NCBI RefSeq assembly: GCF_018129025.1 | Contig: NZ_JAAEDI010000016.1 | Span: 62,001 to 126,000 of the forward strand | Direction of reading: 5' to 3' | DNA: 64,000 nt | Source of the DNA: Neoroseomonas terrae | Lineage (GTDB): Bacteria; Pseudomonadota; Alphaproteobacteria; Acetobacterales; Acetobacteraceae | Shown here: piece after piece, positions 42,777-50,643 of the stretch | Position numbering within the stretch: the stretch's first letter is position 1 | Layout: each line of letters opens with the position of its first letter | Notes under the pieces: generated by a model | What the model was told of the DNA's origin: nothing | Seen by the model: only the letters and a program-made list of their open reading frames with translations | Databases searched by the model: none | Translations under genes and position numbers: made by a program

Positions 42777-45708
42777 CGGCATGTCCTTCGGCACACCGCC
42801 CCCGAACGCGGCCGCCATCACCGCGCCCGTCACCATCATCCGGTCGCTCAAGCCGGCCATGGTGTGCAAGCGGTACACCATGGGACCGAACGGCCCGGAG
42901 AAGGCGGCCGTAGCCTCCGTGACAGAGGGCGCGGCCTTCGCTCGCGATGTGCCCGACGCCGCGGCGATGATGGAGATCCTCGCCGAGGTGACCGAGGCGT
43001 CTAACCTTGTCATCTGTCCCGGCGCCTTCATGGGCGCGGGAACGGAGCTGTTCAGGCTCGTCGACGAGGCCACCCTGGCGCGGAAGCTGGGCGGCAAGGT
43101 GGGCGAGGTGGATGGTGGCGTTCACGTCATCAACGGCGAGCGAATCGCCGCGCGCCTGAAGCGCGGCATCGTCGACGGTGAGTGGATGCTGATCGACGCC
43201 GACAACCCGCCCGGCATGCCGGAGGAGTGGGAAGGGCTCACGATCGGCGAGCGCCTCCGGATGCTCGACGCCATCATCCCCGGCATATCCACATGCGAGC
43301 GCATCGAGCTCCGTGGGAGCAGTGCGCGGGTGGTGAAGGATGGGGACGTTCCGGGCGAGCCGACGCACGCCTGGTTCCGCGTCTCCACTCCCTCGCGCAT
43401 CGCCACGCTGAAGGCGGCGACCACGATCGCAATGGTGACGGCTGGCCTGTCCTTCGCCTCCCCGCGCTACTCACGCTCGGAGCCGGGCAAGGTGGTGGGG
43501 CACCAGCAGCGCACCGTCGTCGACCTGTCGGTCTGGGATACCGGCCGGCTCGTCTTCTGCGCGCGACCTGACGTACAGATGCCGGGCTACAGCGTCGCGG
43601 ATGCCGGGATCACGCTGGTGAACGCCGGCGCTGGCGCGCTCGACATCTCCGGCATCGCCTTGCCGGACGCGCCGGCGCTCACCGAGTACCGCGAGCGCAC
43701 CGGGCATCGCGTCGAGCTCAGCGAGACGAACCGCATCGTCTCCATGCGGACTTGGGGCGAGCTCACCCTCGACACGGAGATCGAGCGGCGCGGCACCACC
43801 AAGGCGTTGCGCGCGTGGCTCGCGACGTTGAAGGCAGGCGATTCGATGCGTTGCGAGACGCCGTTCCGCGCCTCGGTCTCGGAAGCCGCGGTGGTCTCCG
43901 TCGCCGCGGACGGCATCCCGCGCCTGCACGACGTCGGCAGCGGCGTCACCTACTACCTCGAGCAGGTGCACACCGCCGACGATGTGATGAAGCTGGTCTA
44001 CAGCATCGCGGGCCGGGTGAAGCGGGAGGGCGGCAGCTACGAGAACGGCCTCGCCGCTCTCGCCGCCGATCCCCGCACCGCCACATGGCTCGCCGAGCAC
44101 GGCATGGCGAACAATCAGCAGAAGATGCGGAGGACATGGGACAAGCTCCGCGAATCTGCTGCGCCGTGGTTGGCGAAGTGCCATATGGGGAACGACGGCA
44201 CCGCCCGCGGCAACCTGCACAACGCGCTAATCGCGATGCGTGAAGACGAGCGGCTGCGTGGTGTCTTCCGCCGTGACGAGATGTTGTGCGCGACGGTGTT
44301 CAAGGAACGGGAAGTGATCATCCCTGCGACCGACGTGCACGTCGGTCGACTGCAGGCGATGCTCCAGCGCGAAGGCTTGGAGACAGTCGGCAAAGACACG
44401 ACGCATCAGGCAGTGGAAATCGTCGCTGCGGAGAACGCCTTCCATCCGGTGCGTGACTATCTCACCGGCCTGAAGTGGGACGGCTATCCCCGCCTCGGGA
44501 CGTGGCTGCACGTCTACCTCGGCGTCGAGCGCAGCGAGTACCCGGGCAGTGAGAGCACGTACAAGGCCCTGTCGCACGAGGCGTTCTCGAAGCACGGCCT
44601 CGCGGTGTCGCTGCTGCTCGCCGACGAGGTGCATGCGTGGCCGTCGCGCGAGCTGTGGGAGGTGCTGATTACCTCCATGGGCAAGCGGCTGGCCCCGCTG
44701 ACAATCGTCACCACCACGGCCGGCGTGGGGCGCGGAAATCTCGCCTGGGACCTCTACGACTATGCTCTGAAGGTTGAGCGCGGCGACGTTGTCGACGAGA
44801 CATTCCTGCCCGTTCTCTATCAGGCACCGCACAACTGCGACTGGGAAGACGAGGCCGTGTGGATGGCGGTGAACCCGGCCATGGCCGCGGGCTTCCGAAG
44901 CCTCGAGGAGATGCGGATCACCGCGCGGCAGGCCAAGGAAATTCCGTCGCAGCGCGAGATGTTCCGCCGGCTGTACCTCAATATCTGGGGCGATTCGGCG
45001 ACGGCGACGTGGGTTGACCTGGCGGTGTACGACGAGGGCGACAAGGCGCGGCCCGTCGAGCTCGGCGACCTGGCGGGGCGCGACGTCTTTGTCGGCGTGG
45101 ATCTGGCAAGCGTCTCCGACCTCGCTGCGGTGTACGCGGTGGCGTCGGATGGCGAGGGGGGATGGCTGGTGTGGGGCCGGCAGTATTGCCCCCGCGAGCA
45201 GTTCCGCCGCCGCTGCGCCGACAACCTGCCCTATGCCGAGTTTGAGGCGTCGGGCCGCCTGGTGGTGACGGACGGCAACAGCATCGATCAGGACCGCATC
45301 ATCGCGGACTTGGTCGACCTCGCCGGCGAGGTCGCGGTGCGAGAGATCGCGGTCGATCGGTGGGGCGCCACGGGCTTCCTGAACCGCTTGCAGGATCGCG
45401 GCTTGCCGGTGGCGACGTTCGGGCAGGGCTTCGCGTCCATGTCGGCACCCTGCAAGGAAATCGAGCGCGCGATCCTCGGTCGGCAGTTCCACGCCGGCGG
45501 CGACCCGATCCTGCGCTGGAACATGGGCAACATCCGTATCGAGATGGATGCCGCGGGCAACGTGAAATTCAGCAAGAGCAAGGCTGACGGGAAGATCGAC
45601 GGTGCCGCGGCGGTCGCGATGGCGATCGGGCGGGCGCTGGCGAACGAGGTGACGCTGTCGGTCTACGACCGCGACGGCGCGCGCCCTGATGGCTTTCTGT
45701 TCGTGTGA
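42769..45708 (+). CDS. Chimeric primase/VapE-N - terminase large subunit C-part
   Basis: A single uninterrupted 979-residue frame. Residues about 1-590 look like a phage AEP-type primase followed by the opening of a VapE/primase-helicase: acidic DADNPPG near 143 and THAWFRV near 198, then FHPVRDYLTGLKWDGYPRLG near 560. At about residue 592 (near base 44545) this stops where the helicase Walker A should come. The sequence turns into a large terminase already past its own Walker A: SKHGLAVSLLLADEVHAW near 606-623 (Walker B), then TIVTTTAGVGRGNLAWDLYD. The nuclease domain follows with DVFVGVDLASVSDLAAVY near 772 and a late KIDGAAAVAMAIGRAL near 941. An in-frame deletion fused two phage genes. 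Neither ATPase is complete; the primase and nuclease halves might still fold. Confidence 0.75.
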   Translation: MADGMSFGTPPPNAAAITAPVTIIRSLKPAMVCKRYTMGPNGPEKAAVASVTEGAAFARDVPDAAAMMEILAEVTEASNLVICPGAFMGAGTELFRLVDEATLARKLGGKVGEVDGGVHVINGERIAARLKRGIVDGEWMLIDADNPPGMPEEWEGLTIGERLRMLDAIIPGISTCERIELRGSSARVVKDGDVPGEPTHAWFRVSTPSRIATLKAATTIAMVTAGLSFASPRYSRSEPGKVVGHQQRTVVDLSVWDTGRLVFCARPDVQMPGYSVADAGITLVNAGAGALDISGIALPDAPALTEYRERTGHRVELSETNRIVSMRTWGELTLDTEIERRGTTKALRAWLATLKAGDSMRCETPFRASVSEAAVVSVAADGIPRLHDVGSGVTYYLEQVHTADDVMKLVYSIAGRVKREGGSYENGLAALAADPRTATWLAEHGMANNQQKMRRTWDKLRESAAPWLAKCHMGNDGTARGNLHNALIAMREDERLRGVFRRDEMLCATVFKEREVIIPATDVHVGRLQAMLQREGLETVGKDTTHQAVEIVAAENAFHPVRDYLTGLKWDGYPRLGTWLHVYLGVERSEYPGSESTYKALSHEAFSKHGLAVSLLLADEVHAWPSRELWEVLITSMGKRLAPLTIVTTTAGVGRGNLAWDLYDYALKVERGDVVDETFLPVLYQAPHNCDWEDEAVWMAVNPAMAAGFRSLEEMRITARQAKEIPSQREMFRRLYLNIWGDSATATWVDLAVYDEGDKARPVELGDLAGRDVFVGVDLASVSDLAAVYAVASDGEGGWLVWGRQYCPREQFRRRCADNLPYAEFEASGRLVVTDGNSIDQDRIIADLVDLAGEVAVREIAVDRWGATGFLNRLQDRGLPVATFGQGFASMSAPCKEIERAILGRQFHAGGDPILRWNMGNIRIEMDAAGNVKFSKSKADGKIDGAAAVAMAIGRALANEVTLSVYDRDGARPDGFLFV

Positions 45709-45717
45709 GGTGAGAAG

Positions 45718-45897
45718 ATGGACCAGGTAACTCGCTCGATCGTGCAGGCCGGCCTCGACGCGTCGCAGTACCAGCGCGGCGCGCAGCAGGTGGAAGCCGC
45801 CAACGCCAGCATGGCGCGCTCCGGCGAAGGCGTGGTAGCGGCCGGCACGCGGGTGGAGCAGACAACCACGTCGCGTGCCTCTGCGACGACCTGCTGA
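45718..45897 (+). pseudogene. Truncated tape-measure protein, N-terminal stub
   Basis: A 59-residue frame with a good ribosome site (GAGGTGAGAAG) starts MDQVTRSIVQAGLDASQYQR and continues QQVEAANASMARSGEGV before ending abruptly in TSRASATTC. This is how phage tail-length tape-measure proteins commonly begin, but those run to 700 residues or more. It starts 9 bp after the terminase stop, where portal and capsid genes would be expected, so a second deletion removed that block. Confidence 0.6.
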
Positions 45898-46058
45898 CGG
45901 CGGGCGGCGCGCTGCGGTGCTAGCGAACAACCGGGCCACCCTGGCCGCAGGGGGCCGCGGCCAAATGATGTGGCTAGAAGACCCGTCGCCGGAATGTATC
46001 CGTCTTCGCGCGAGAAGCCATGAGCGCACGGGCAGGGGCGAGACCCCGGTGGAGTCTT

Positions 46059-46235
46059 CTACGGCGCGGTAGAAGCGTTGTGGCTGTCTGTGACAGGTGC
46101 GAAGCCAACAGTAGAGTAGATGACCACCATCATGACACTGAACACGAGCGCGCACGCTGCCATCATTAGGCTGAAACGATGCTTGGATATGTAGCTGACG
46201 AGGCCTGATGAAGACGGGTGTATCTTGTGCGGCAT
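46059..46235 (-). CDS. Small single-span membrane protein (58 aa)
   Basis: Starts MPHKIHPSSSGLVSYISKHR, then one span near residues 21-44 (FSLMMAACALVFSVMMVVIY) and a short polar tail. AAGGAGG lies seven bases before the ATG, among the strongest ribosome sites in the element; a longer upstream frame is therefore unlikely. GC is about 50%, far below the chromosome. Function unknown; cargo of the integrated element. Confidence 0.65.
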   Translation of the reverse strand: MPHKIHPSSSGLVSYISKHRFSLMMAACALVFSVMMVVIYSTVGFAPVTDSHNASTAP

Positions 46236-46303
46236 TCCCGCCTCCTTGGTTGTGCGTTCCGGATGTTGGATCGGCATTTCACAGCATCCCATACTGCGCA
46301 GCG

Positions 46304-46657
46304 CTAACGCCCCAACGGAACGGATCGCTCGTCCTCCTCATCAATGTCGGGTGAGCCGCCATTCACAGGCGCGGGGGTCATACGCACAGTGTCGTCGTCT
46401 TCAGGCCCCTCGTCGTCGAGCCCTTTGCTCGCTTCAGCGAGCGCTAACGCGGAAACCGTGAGCCGCACCGTGTCGTCATCGACACTGCGCACCAAACTCA
46501 GCGCGATATGGGAGTCGCCGGCCTCCGTTGGATCCGGGCTGTCGCTACGAGTAAGCTTGATCCGGGGACCCTCGACGCGATCGACGGTCCCAACGTGGAG
46601 ACCATTGATGTCGACAACGGCCATATGCTCGCGCACCTGATCGATCAAGAAGTTCAT
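46304..46657 (-). CDS. DUF2171-like protein
   Basis: This 117-residue protein starts MNFLIDQVREHMAVVDINGL. The pattern HVGTVDRVEGPRIKLTRSDS near residues 21-40 resembles DUF2171/PRC-barrel-like small beta domains, which are often found in stress-related proteins. The tail is acidic. AAGGAAACC precedes the ATG. It is part of the minus-strand cargo genes. Confidence 0.6.
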   Translation of the reverse strand: MNFLIDQVREHMAVVDINGLHVGTVDRVEGPRIKLTRSDSPDPTEAGDSHIALSLVRSVDDDTVRLTVSALALAEASKGLDDEGPEDDDTVRMTPAPVNGGSPDIDEEDERSVPLGR

Positions 46658-46949
46658 GACGGTTTCCTTCGGCGCGACGGCTCAGTTATGCGCCGCCCGT
46701 CTGGGATGTGGGGATCGATCGCTGGACACTGCTGCTGCGAAGAGACTGTGGCGACCAGCGCCCGTTCGTCTCAACCACCCAAGGCGCTAGCGATCACCAT
46801 ATGGAACGCGCCGTGGCTCCGAATAGTTTGCGCATCTCCCTCACACCACGGAGAAGTCATCGACGCTTATGATGCAGGCGACAGCCGTGCCCTTTTTTCT
46901 TGCCCTCCTCGTCAGGGATCTCTCGAGACAGTGCAGGCGATGCTTCGCG
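46658..46949. other. Gap between cargo genes
   Basis: 290 bp of about 57% GC. Short frames occur on the minus strand but without ribosome sites. No repeat or RNA structure was recognised. Confidence 0.3.
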
Positions 46950-47264
46950 CTACTGGCGCTTGCGGACGGCGCTGAAACCATCCAGAGCATCTGCGATCTG
47001 CATGGCCGCGGCCGCAGCTTGATGGTGGCCATCCGCTGTTAGGCGGGTGGCGTCACTCCGATACTCGTTTTCCAGATCCCACACCCGTTGCTGCAGAGCG
47101 GCTATCGCCGATCCGAGTTGATTGTCCGATGAGCCGAACCCCAAACCTGCCGCGCGGGTCTTCCAAGCGGCCAGGATTGTCTCAGATACCTGCTCCACAT
47201 CAACTCTGTTACCGGAGGCAGCACTAGCCTGGATCAGCACGAACGCTTCTTCGATCAGCGCCAC
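46950..47264 (-). CDS. Small helical protein of unknown function
   Basis: This 104-residue protein starts with GTG six bases after GGAGG. It contains helical runs ALIEEAFVLIQASAASGN, VEQVSETILAAWKTRAA near residues 23-39, SAIAALQQRVWDLENEYRSD near 52-71 (a coiled-coil candidate) and HHQAAAAAMQIADALDG. No family is recognised. Lies in the minus-strand cargo cluster of the element. Confidence 0.6.
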   Translation of the reverse strand: MALIEEAFVLIQASAASGNRVDVEQVSETILAAWKTRAAGLGFGSSDNQLGSAIAALQQRVWDLENEYRSDATRLTADGHHQAAAAAMQIADALDGFSAVRKRQ

Positions 47265-47334
47265 CGGATCCTCCGTTCTGTTCGCAAAAATGGAGAGGCC
47301 GGCCTGACCTCCCCGACGTCAGTGCCGCTTGCCG

Positions 47335-47418
47335 CTACCTTCCTGGAAAGTAACCGACAAGAATTACGGTCATGGCTGCGACCAAAACCACTGCAATCCA
47401 GAATCGTCGGTCGTTCAT
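47335..47418 (-). CDS. Microprotein A, single-span membrane peptide (27 aa)
   Basis: 27 residues: MNDRRFW, then IAVVLVAAMTVILVG as one membrane span, ending YFPGR. GAGGAGCGCC lies just before the ATG. It closely resembles the 26-residue peptides at 48413 and 50389 in length, the aromatic-Trp pair at residues 6-7, one span and a terminal arginine. Too short for ordinary gene callers. Function unknown. Confidence 0.55.
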   Translation of the reverse strand: MNDRRFWIAVVLVAAMTVILVGYFPGR

Positions 47419-47555
47419 GGCGCTCCTCGCGTCTGGGTAGTACCTAGCGCCGGTCAGGCGGGCGCCGTCGGGAGCGCCGCCCCGATGCCGATCAGGCTAA
47501 CTTGCGGACGCGTTGCGGGAGGTTCGGCAGATCCATGACGAGGCGAAGCAGGAAG

Positions 47556-47819
47556 CTAAGGCCCGCGCGCCGCCAACACCTCCGTGACGACGGTTTGCCA
47601 ATCAATCCGCGGGGGAAGCAGATCGCCCTTCCGCGACCCATTCTCCAACAGCCAGCGCCGCAAATAGCCACTGACTTCGGGGTGCTCCAATCGTTCGAGG
47701 CGCACCACCGATATCGGGGCAGTAGAGCCGATTTCCAGATGGCCGAAGCGCTTTCCGTCGCTGATCTGGAGCAGTTTGCCTTCAGGACCGATGGTTCTGA
47801 TTTCGAGTGGCGCGCTCAT
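47556..47819 (-). CDS. Small protein of unknown function (87 aa)
   Basis: Starts MSAPLEIRTIGPEGKLLQIS with GGAGG upstream. Short beta strands are suggested (ISDGKRFGHLEIGSTAPISV near residues 19-38), then helical EVSGYLRRWLLENGSRKG and IDWQTVVTEVLAAR at the end. No family is recognised. Part of the minus-strand cargo. Confidence 0.55.
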   Translation of the reverse strand: MSAPLEIRTIGPEGKLLQISDGKRFGHLEIGSTAPISVVRLERLEHPEVSGYLRRWLLENGSRKGDLLPPRIDWQTVVTEVLAARGP

Positions 47820-48116
47820 GATGGCGGCCTCCGGAGACTGACCGTTCAGCATACACGCATTATTGGCCCGCAGATGCATCGCACGCAGACGTGCGTACTA
47901 CCCGTTACATTTCTCCGCTTTCAGCCCCCGCCTAACGGAATTCTGTTGAAGATGGTGGCCACCGACTCCTGGGTCGCCGCTACATAGACGCTGTCGGTCG
48001 CAGGGAGCGCGCTTCAGCGCAAGCAAGTGAACAGCACCGCGGCGGGCAACACATCGGGCCGAATGCAGGAGCTCCTCTATGGGTAGTCCTCCGGCACGAC
48101 GAGCGGCGCGCGATAG
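47820..48116. other. Gap in the cargo region
   Basis: About 300 bp between the minus-strand 87-residue gene and the plus-strand tail-protein fragment. No frame with a ribosome site was seen on either strand; likely promoter DNA plus degraded phage sequence. Confidence 0.3.
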
Positions 48117-48392
48117 GCCTCTGGCGTCGCGGTGCTGGACAAGTACCGCCGTGCTGGTGACCTCGAAGGGTTCGCGGGAGCGGCGCCCGGCGTCATCTCG
48201 ACGGCACGGGACTTCCTCGGCACGTCGGAGGCGTATGGCAGCTTCACCAGCGCCCTGCGGAACACTCTCTCGAAGCTGGGCGGCGACCCGGAGGCAAAGG
48301 AGCTGCTTCGCCGGCTTCTCGCCGAAGATACAGTCGCGCCGCCCACCGACGCCCGCCGGGCGCGGTTCAGCGTGGTGAAGGGGGAGAGGTAG
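48117..48392 (+). pseudogene. C-terminal fragment of a phage tail protein
   Basis: Open frame from just after a stop at 48114. It reads YRRAGDLEGFAGAAPGVIST, ARDFLGTSEAYGSFTSALRN, TLSKLGGDPEAKELLRRLLA and ends FSVVKGER. The 'ARDFLGTSEAY' pattern is like C-terminal regions of tape-measure or tail proteins of alphaproteobacterial phages. A GTG at 48132 has no ribosome site. It could be the other end of the gene whose stub lies at 45718, with small minus-strand genes now between them. Confidence 0.4.
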
Positions 48393-48412
48393 GTCGGCGC
48401 TGGAGGTGGTGG

Positions 48413-48493
48413 CTACCGCAGCAGAATAAAGACGGCGGCGAGAAGGGCACCCAATATGCAGCCGACGCGAATCCAGTAGGCACTATGCCCCAT
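48413..48493 (-). CDS. Microprotein B, single-span membrane peptide (26 aa)
   Basis: 26 residues: MGHSAYW, then a span IRVGCILGALLAAVFILL and a final Arg. GGAGAACCGCG precedes the ATG. Same plan as the peptides at 47335 and 50389. It shares with the latter a Cys at residue 12 and Val at 10. Confidence 0.55.
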   Translation of the reverse strand: MGHSAYWIRVGCILGALLAAVFILLR

Positions 48494-48647
48494 CGCGGTT
48501 CTCCGCGGGTGATGTGGGTTGGGCCAAGCCGGCGAGGCACTATGCGAGGACGGAGCCAACGGCACGGGGCGCGCTTTCCGTCCCGGTGTCGACTCTATTC
48601 GACGATATGCCGACAAGGTGCGCGCATGACTCTGCATCGGCACAAAG

Positions 48648-48680
48648 AAAACCCGCCAGTCATCTCTGGCGGGTTAGTTT
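48648..48680 (-). terminator. Rho-independent terminator for the minus-strand cargo run
   Basis: Ten-base-pair stem AACCCGCCAG/CTGGCGGGTT with a 6-base loop. On the minus strand it is followed by TTTCTTTG. It lies 130 bp after the gene ending at 48808 and would end transcription of the 49806-48808 gene run; the plus strand also has a weak T-rich tail. Confidence 0.8.
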
Positions 48681-48807
48681 GATACCGTGAAACATCACGT
48701 TCACTAGCGATCGAACGTCGGCACTCTACGACGCGCGCGGCTGCCGTCGCGTCACATGTTGCGGCAACGATGAAGGGGCGTGCAGTAGGGCCGGAGGATC
48801 TGAGGTA

Positions 48808-49014
48808 TTACTCCGCCTTGCGCAGCCTTTCCCGCTCTAGCTGCTCCTCCGCCGCGCGCTGGAAACCCATCACTTCCCCGAGGACGAGCCGCGCCTGATG
48901 CAGCATGCCGACGTTGCCGGCCTTCTCCAGCGCATAGATCAGATCGAGCTGGCGTCGGATCCGCACATGCCCCTCCGCCACATGGCGCTCGCACACTTCC
49001 AACGGGGTTTCCAC
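48808..49014 (-). CDS. Small helical protein (68 aa)
   Basis: GTG start preceded by GGGAGG. Sequence is almost wholly helical and charged: LEVCERHVAEGHVRIRRQLD, LIYALEKAGNVGMLHQARLV, ending EEQLERERLRKAE. No family is recognised. Last gene before the terminator at 48648. Confidence 0.6.
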   Translation of the reverse strand: METPLEVCERHVAEGHVRIRRQLDLIYALEKAGNVGMLHQARLVLGEVMGFQRAAEEQLERERLRKAE

Positions 49015-49074
49015 GATTGGTGCCTCCCTGTTGGCGAGAGGGTAGCACGGGGGAGCGGGAAGGCCCTGCCTCAG

Positions 49075-49251
49075 TCAGGCAGGGACCTTCTTCAGGGCCT
49101 CCGGTTGAAAGGCTTCGTCCTGCCGCTTCTGCGCTCCGTCGAAAAAGGCGCAGCTCACGAGAACGCCGCCAATGCCGTTGTTGATGTGCGTCACGGTCAT
49201 GGGAGGGCCACCTGACTTCAGCTTGAAGACGTCGCCCGGTGAAAAGTCCAT
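49075..49251 (-). CDS. YodC-like (DUF2158) small protein
   Basis: This 58-residue protein starts MDFSPGDVFKLKSGGPPMTV, then VLVSCAFFDGAQKRQDEAF and a Lys-rich end. 'GDVxxLKSGGPxMTV' followed by a C-x-F/W-F unit is the YodC/DUF2158 signature of about 60 residues. Function not established. AAGGG lies upstream of the ATG. Cargo gene in the minus-strand run. Confidence 0.75.
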   Translation of the reverse strand: MDFSPGDVFKLKSGGPPMTVTHINNGIGGVLVSCAFFDGAQKRQDEAFQPEALKKVPA

Positions 49252-49369
49252 GTTTGCGAACCCTTGTTGCGTTACGCACCAAGAATAACGCAACCGAGAG
49301 GCGATTCGCCATGGTTCCGACGCCCGGGCCGGAGGTGGTGGCGGGGTAGGGCGGCGCAGAGGTTAGGTG

Positions 49370-49579
49370 CTACCTACGTCGACTCGCAGCCTGCCGCTTT
49401 CGTTCACCAGTACCATAGCCCTCGGCAAGTTTTAGAAGACGGAGGATTTCCGCGAGGAAGTCTCGTGCCTCCAACGCAGCTTCCACATCATCTTCAGCCG
49501 CGACGACCTCCATCTGTCGCTGAAGCATCTCGCGGATCACGCGAGCATGTTGCTCGTACGCGACAAGTGAGTCCACCAT
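49370..49579 (-). CDS. Small helical protein (69 aa)
   Basis: Starts MVDSLVAYEQHARVIREMLQ, continues VEAALEARDFLAEILRLLKL and ends in a basic RKRQAASRRR tail. Two long helices are likely; no family is recognised. GAGGGC lies about ten bases upstream of the ATG. Cargo of the element. Confidence 0.5.
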   Translation of the reverse strand: MVDSLVAYEQHARVIREMLQRQMEVVAAEDDVEAALEARDFLAEILRLLKLAEGYGTGERKRQAASRRR

Positions 49580-49653
49580 ACCGATGCCCTCGTCAGACGC
49601 CGTTGCTCAGCAGCGCCGGTAAAGCGCTTTCCTCCGCTTAGTCGGCGAGCCGT

Positions 49654-49806
49654 TCAACGCCTATCTGCTTCGAGAAGCGCCAAAAGGCTTTGAACGTTAG
49701 CAAGCGCCCTATGATGGATCGGCGTGTCTTCGCCGCCTGTGATTTGTCGCAAGAGAGCTTCTTCGTGGCGCAGGAGCTCAAGCTCAAGCTCCGATATCGT
49801 CGGCAT
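49654..49806 (-). CDS. Small protein (50 aa)
   Basis: Starts MPTISELELELLRHEEALLR and ends ALANVQSLLALLEADRR. AGGACAATCA precedes the ATG. GC about 55%, with helical leucine/glutamate-rich content that could form a coiled coil. First gene of the run 49806-48808 that ends at the terminator near 48650. Not recognised. Confidence 0.5.
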   Translation of the reverse strand: MPTISELELELLRHEEALLRQITGGEDTPIHHRALANVQSLLALLEADRR

Positions 49807-50143
49807 TGATTGTCCTAGCGCCGAGGGGTGTCACTGACCTGGGTGAATAGCGGCCAGACGTGATGAGATTGAAAGCGGTTAAACGAGTGTCGCGACAGAG
49901 TGATCCCGCAAAGCGCGGGGGACCCTTTCGGCAGCGCGTGCCACAGCAGCCGGGCGCGGCCTGCTGTCGGCAAAAGAAAGCCCGCCGTTGGGGTGCGGCG
50001 CGCGCGACCGATTCCGCATAGCGTTCGCGATGCCGGGAACGTGCAAGACGATGGCACCTCAGCGAGATGCCCCGGCGCAACCAAATTTTCGCCACCGCGC
50101 TACGAGTAAACCGAAGTTCATCCTGAAAGCACGGTCACCAGCC
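49807..50143. other. Gap in the cargo region
   Basis: About 340 bp of mixed composition with a short CCCGC/GCGGG stem near 49903. Promoters for the minus-strand run to the left probably lie here. No supported gene. Confidence 0.3.
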
Positions 50144-50377
50144 ATGACGCCGCCGGAGACCCTCCCCCCAAATCCATCGTTCTATGGCGTGCGCATCAAC
50201 CACGCACCACCCATGCTCGACCAGCGGCTCAAAGGCGTCATTCGAGCCAGCGATCTATCGGCCCGTATGTCGATGCTGGCTCATAGCCGCCGCGAGTTCG
50301 AAGCTGCGAAGGGGCAAGTCGCCCGTGATGGATGGAGTGCGGTTATCACGTTCCTCGTATGGCTGCCGGCCGACTGA
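50144..50377 (+). CDS. Small protein of unknown function (77 aa)
   Basis: Starts MTPPETLPPNPSFYGVRINH and ends SAVITFLVWLPAD. Helical middle (RMSMLAHSRREFEAAKGQVA). It lacks a clear ribosome site, and its direction is opposite to the surrounding small genes. Uncertain. Confidence 0.4.
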   Translation: MTPPETLPPNPSFYGVRINHAPPMLDQRLKGVIRASDLSARMSMLAHSRREFEAAKGQVARDGWSAVITFLVWLPAD

Positions 50378-50388
50378 ACGCGCATCCC

Positions 50389-50469
50389 TCAGCGAATGAT
50401 CGCCCACGCGACGAGAGCAGCGGCCACGAATAGGCAAGCCACGTACTGCCAGAAGGCGCGCCCGTTCAT
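50389..50469 (-). CDS. Microprotein C, single-span membrane peptide (26 aa), coupled to RHH gene
   Basis: 26 residues: MNGRAFW, then a span around VACLFVAAALVAWAII and a final Arg. Its ATG overlaps the stop of the ribbon-helix-helix gene (ATGA), so it is translated from the same message by coupling. It is the clearest relative of microprotein A (both begin MN-x-R-x-FW). Confidence 0.65.
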   Translation of the reverse strand: MNGRAFWQYVACLFVAAALVAWAIIR

Positions 50470-50633
50470 GGCTTGGAGCGCTCCAGCTTCAAATGGCCGT
50501 GCCTTACCAGCCATTCGCGCAGGACACGCTCGACCAAGTTCGAGACCGAGCGGTCATCGGCCTTCGCCGCGCGCTCTACGGCTGCCTTCACCTCAGCCGA
50601 CAAGCGGACACTCGTGGGATAGACGTCTGCCAT
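50466..50633 (-). CDS. Ribbon-helix-helix DNA-binding protein (55 aa)
   Basis: Starts MADVYPTSVRLSAEVKAAVE, then DDRSVSNLVERVLREWLVRH and a basic tail. The strand TSVRLS followed by two helices is the Arc/CopG/MetJ-type ribbon-helix-helix fold, which binds DNA as a dimer of dimers. A divergent promoter region with an inverted repeat (50644-50693) lies directly upstream, a probable autoregulation site. It ends in an ATGA overlap with microprotein C. Such proteins are often antitoxins, but no classic toxin is adjacent. Confidence 0.75.
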   Translation of the reverse strand: MADVYPTSVRLSAEVKAAVERAAKADDRSVSNLVERVLREWLVRHGHLKLERSKP

Positions 50634-50643
50634 GGGGCACCTT

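Noticed and set aside
45898-46072. Plus-strand frame continuing after the tape-measure stub
   Set aside because: No similarity to tape-measure sequence is seen in any frame after the stop, so I do not extend the pseudogene by a frameshift.
47505-47580. Plus-strand tail reading ADALREVRQIHDEAKQEAKA
   Set aside because: It looks coding-like but is only 27 codons after a stop, has no start, and overlaps the end of the minus-strand 87-residue gene. Possibly a relic; too weak to list.
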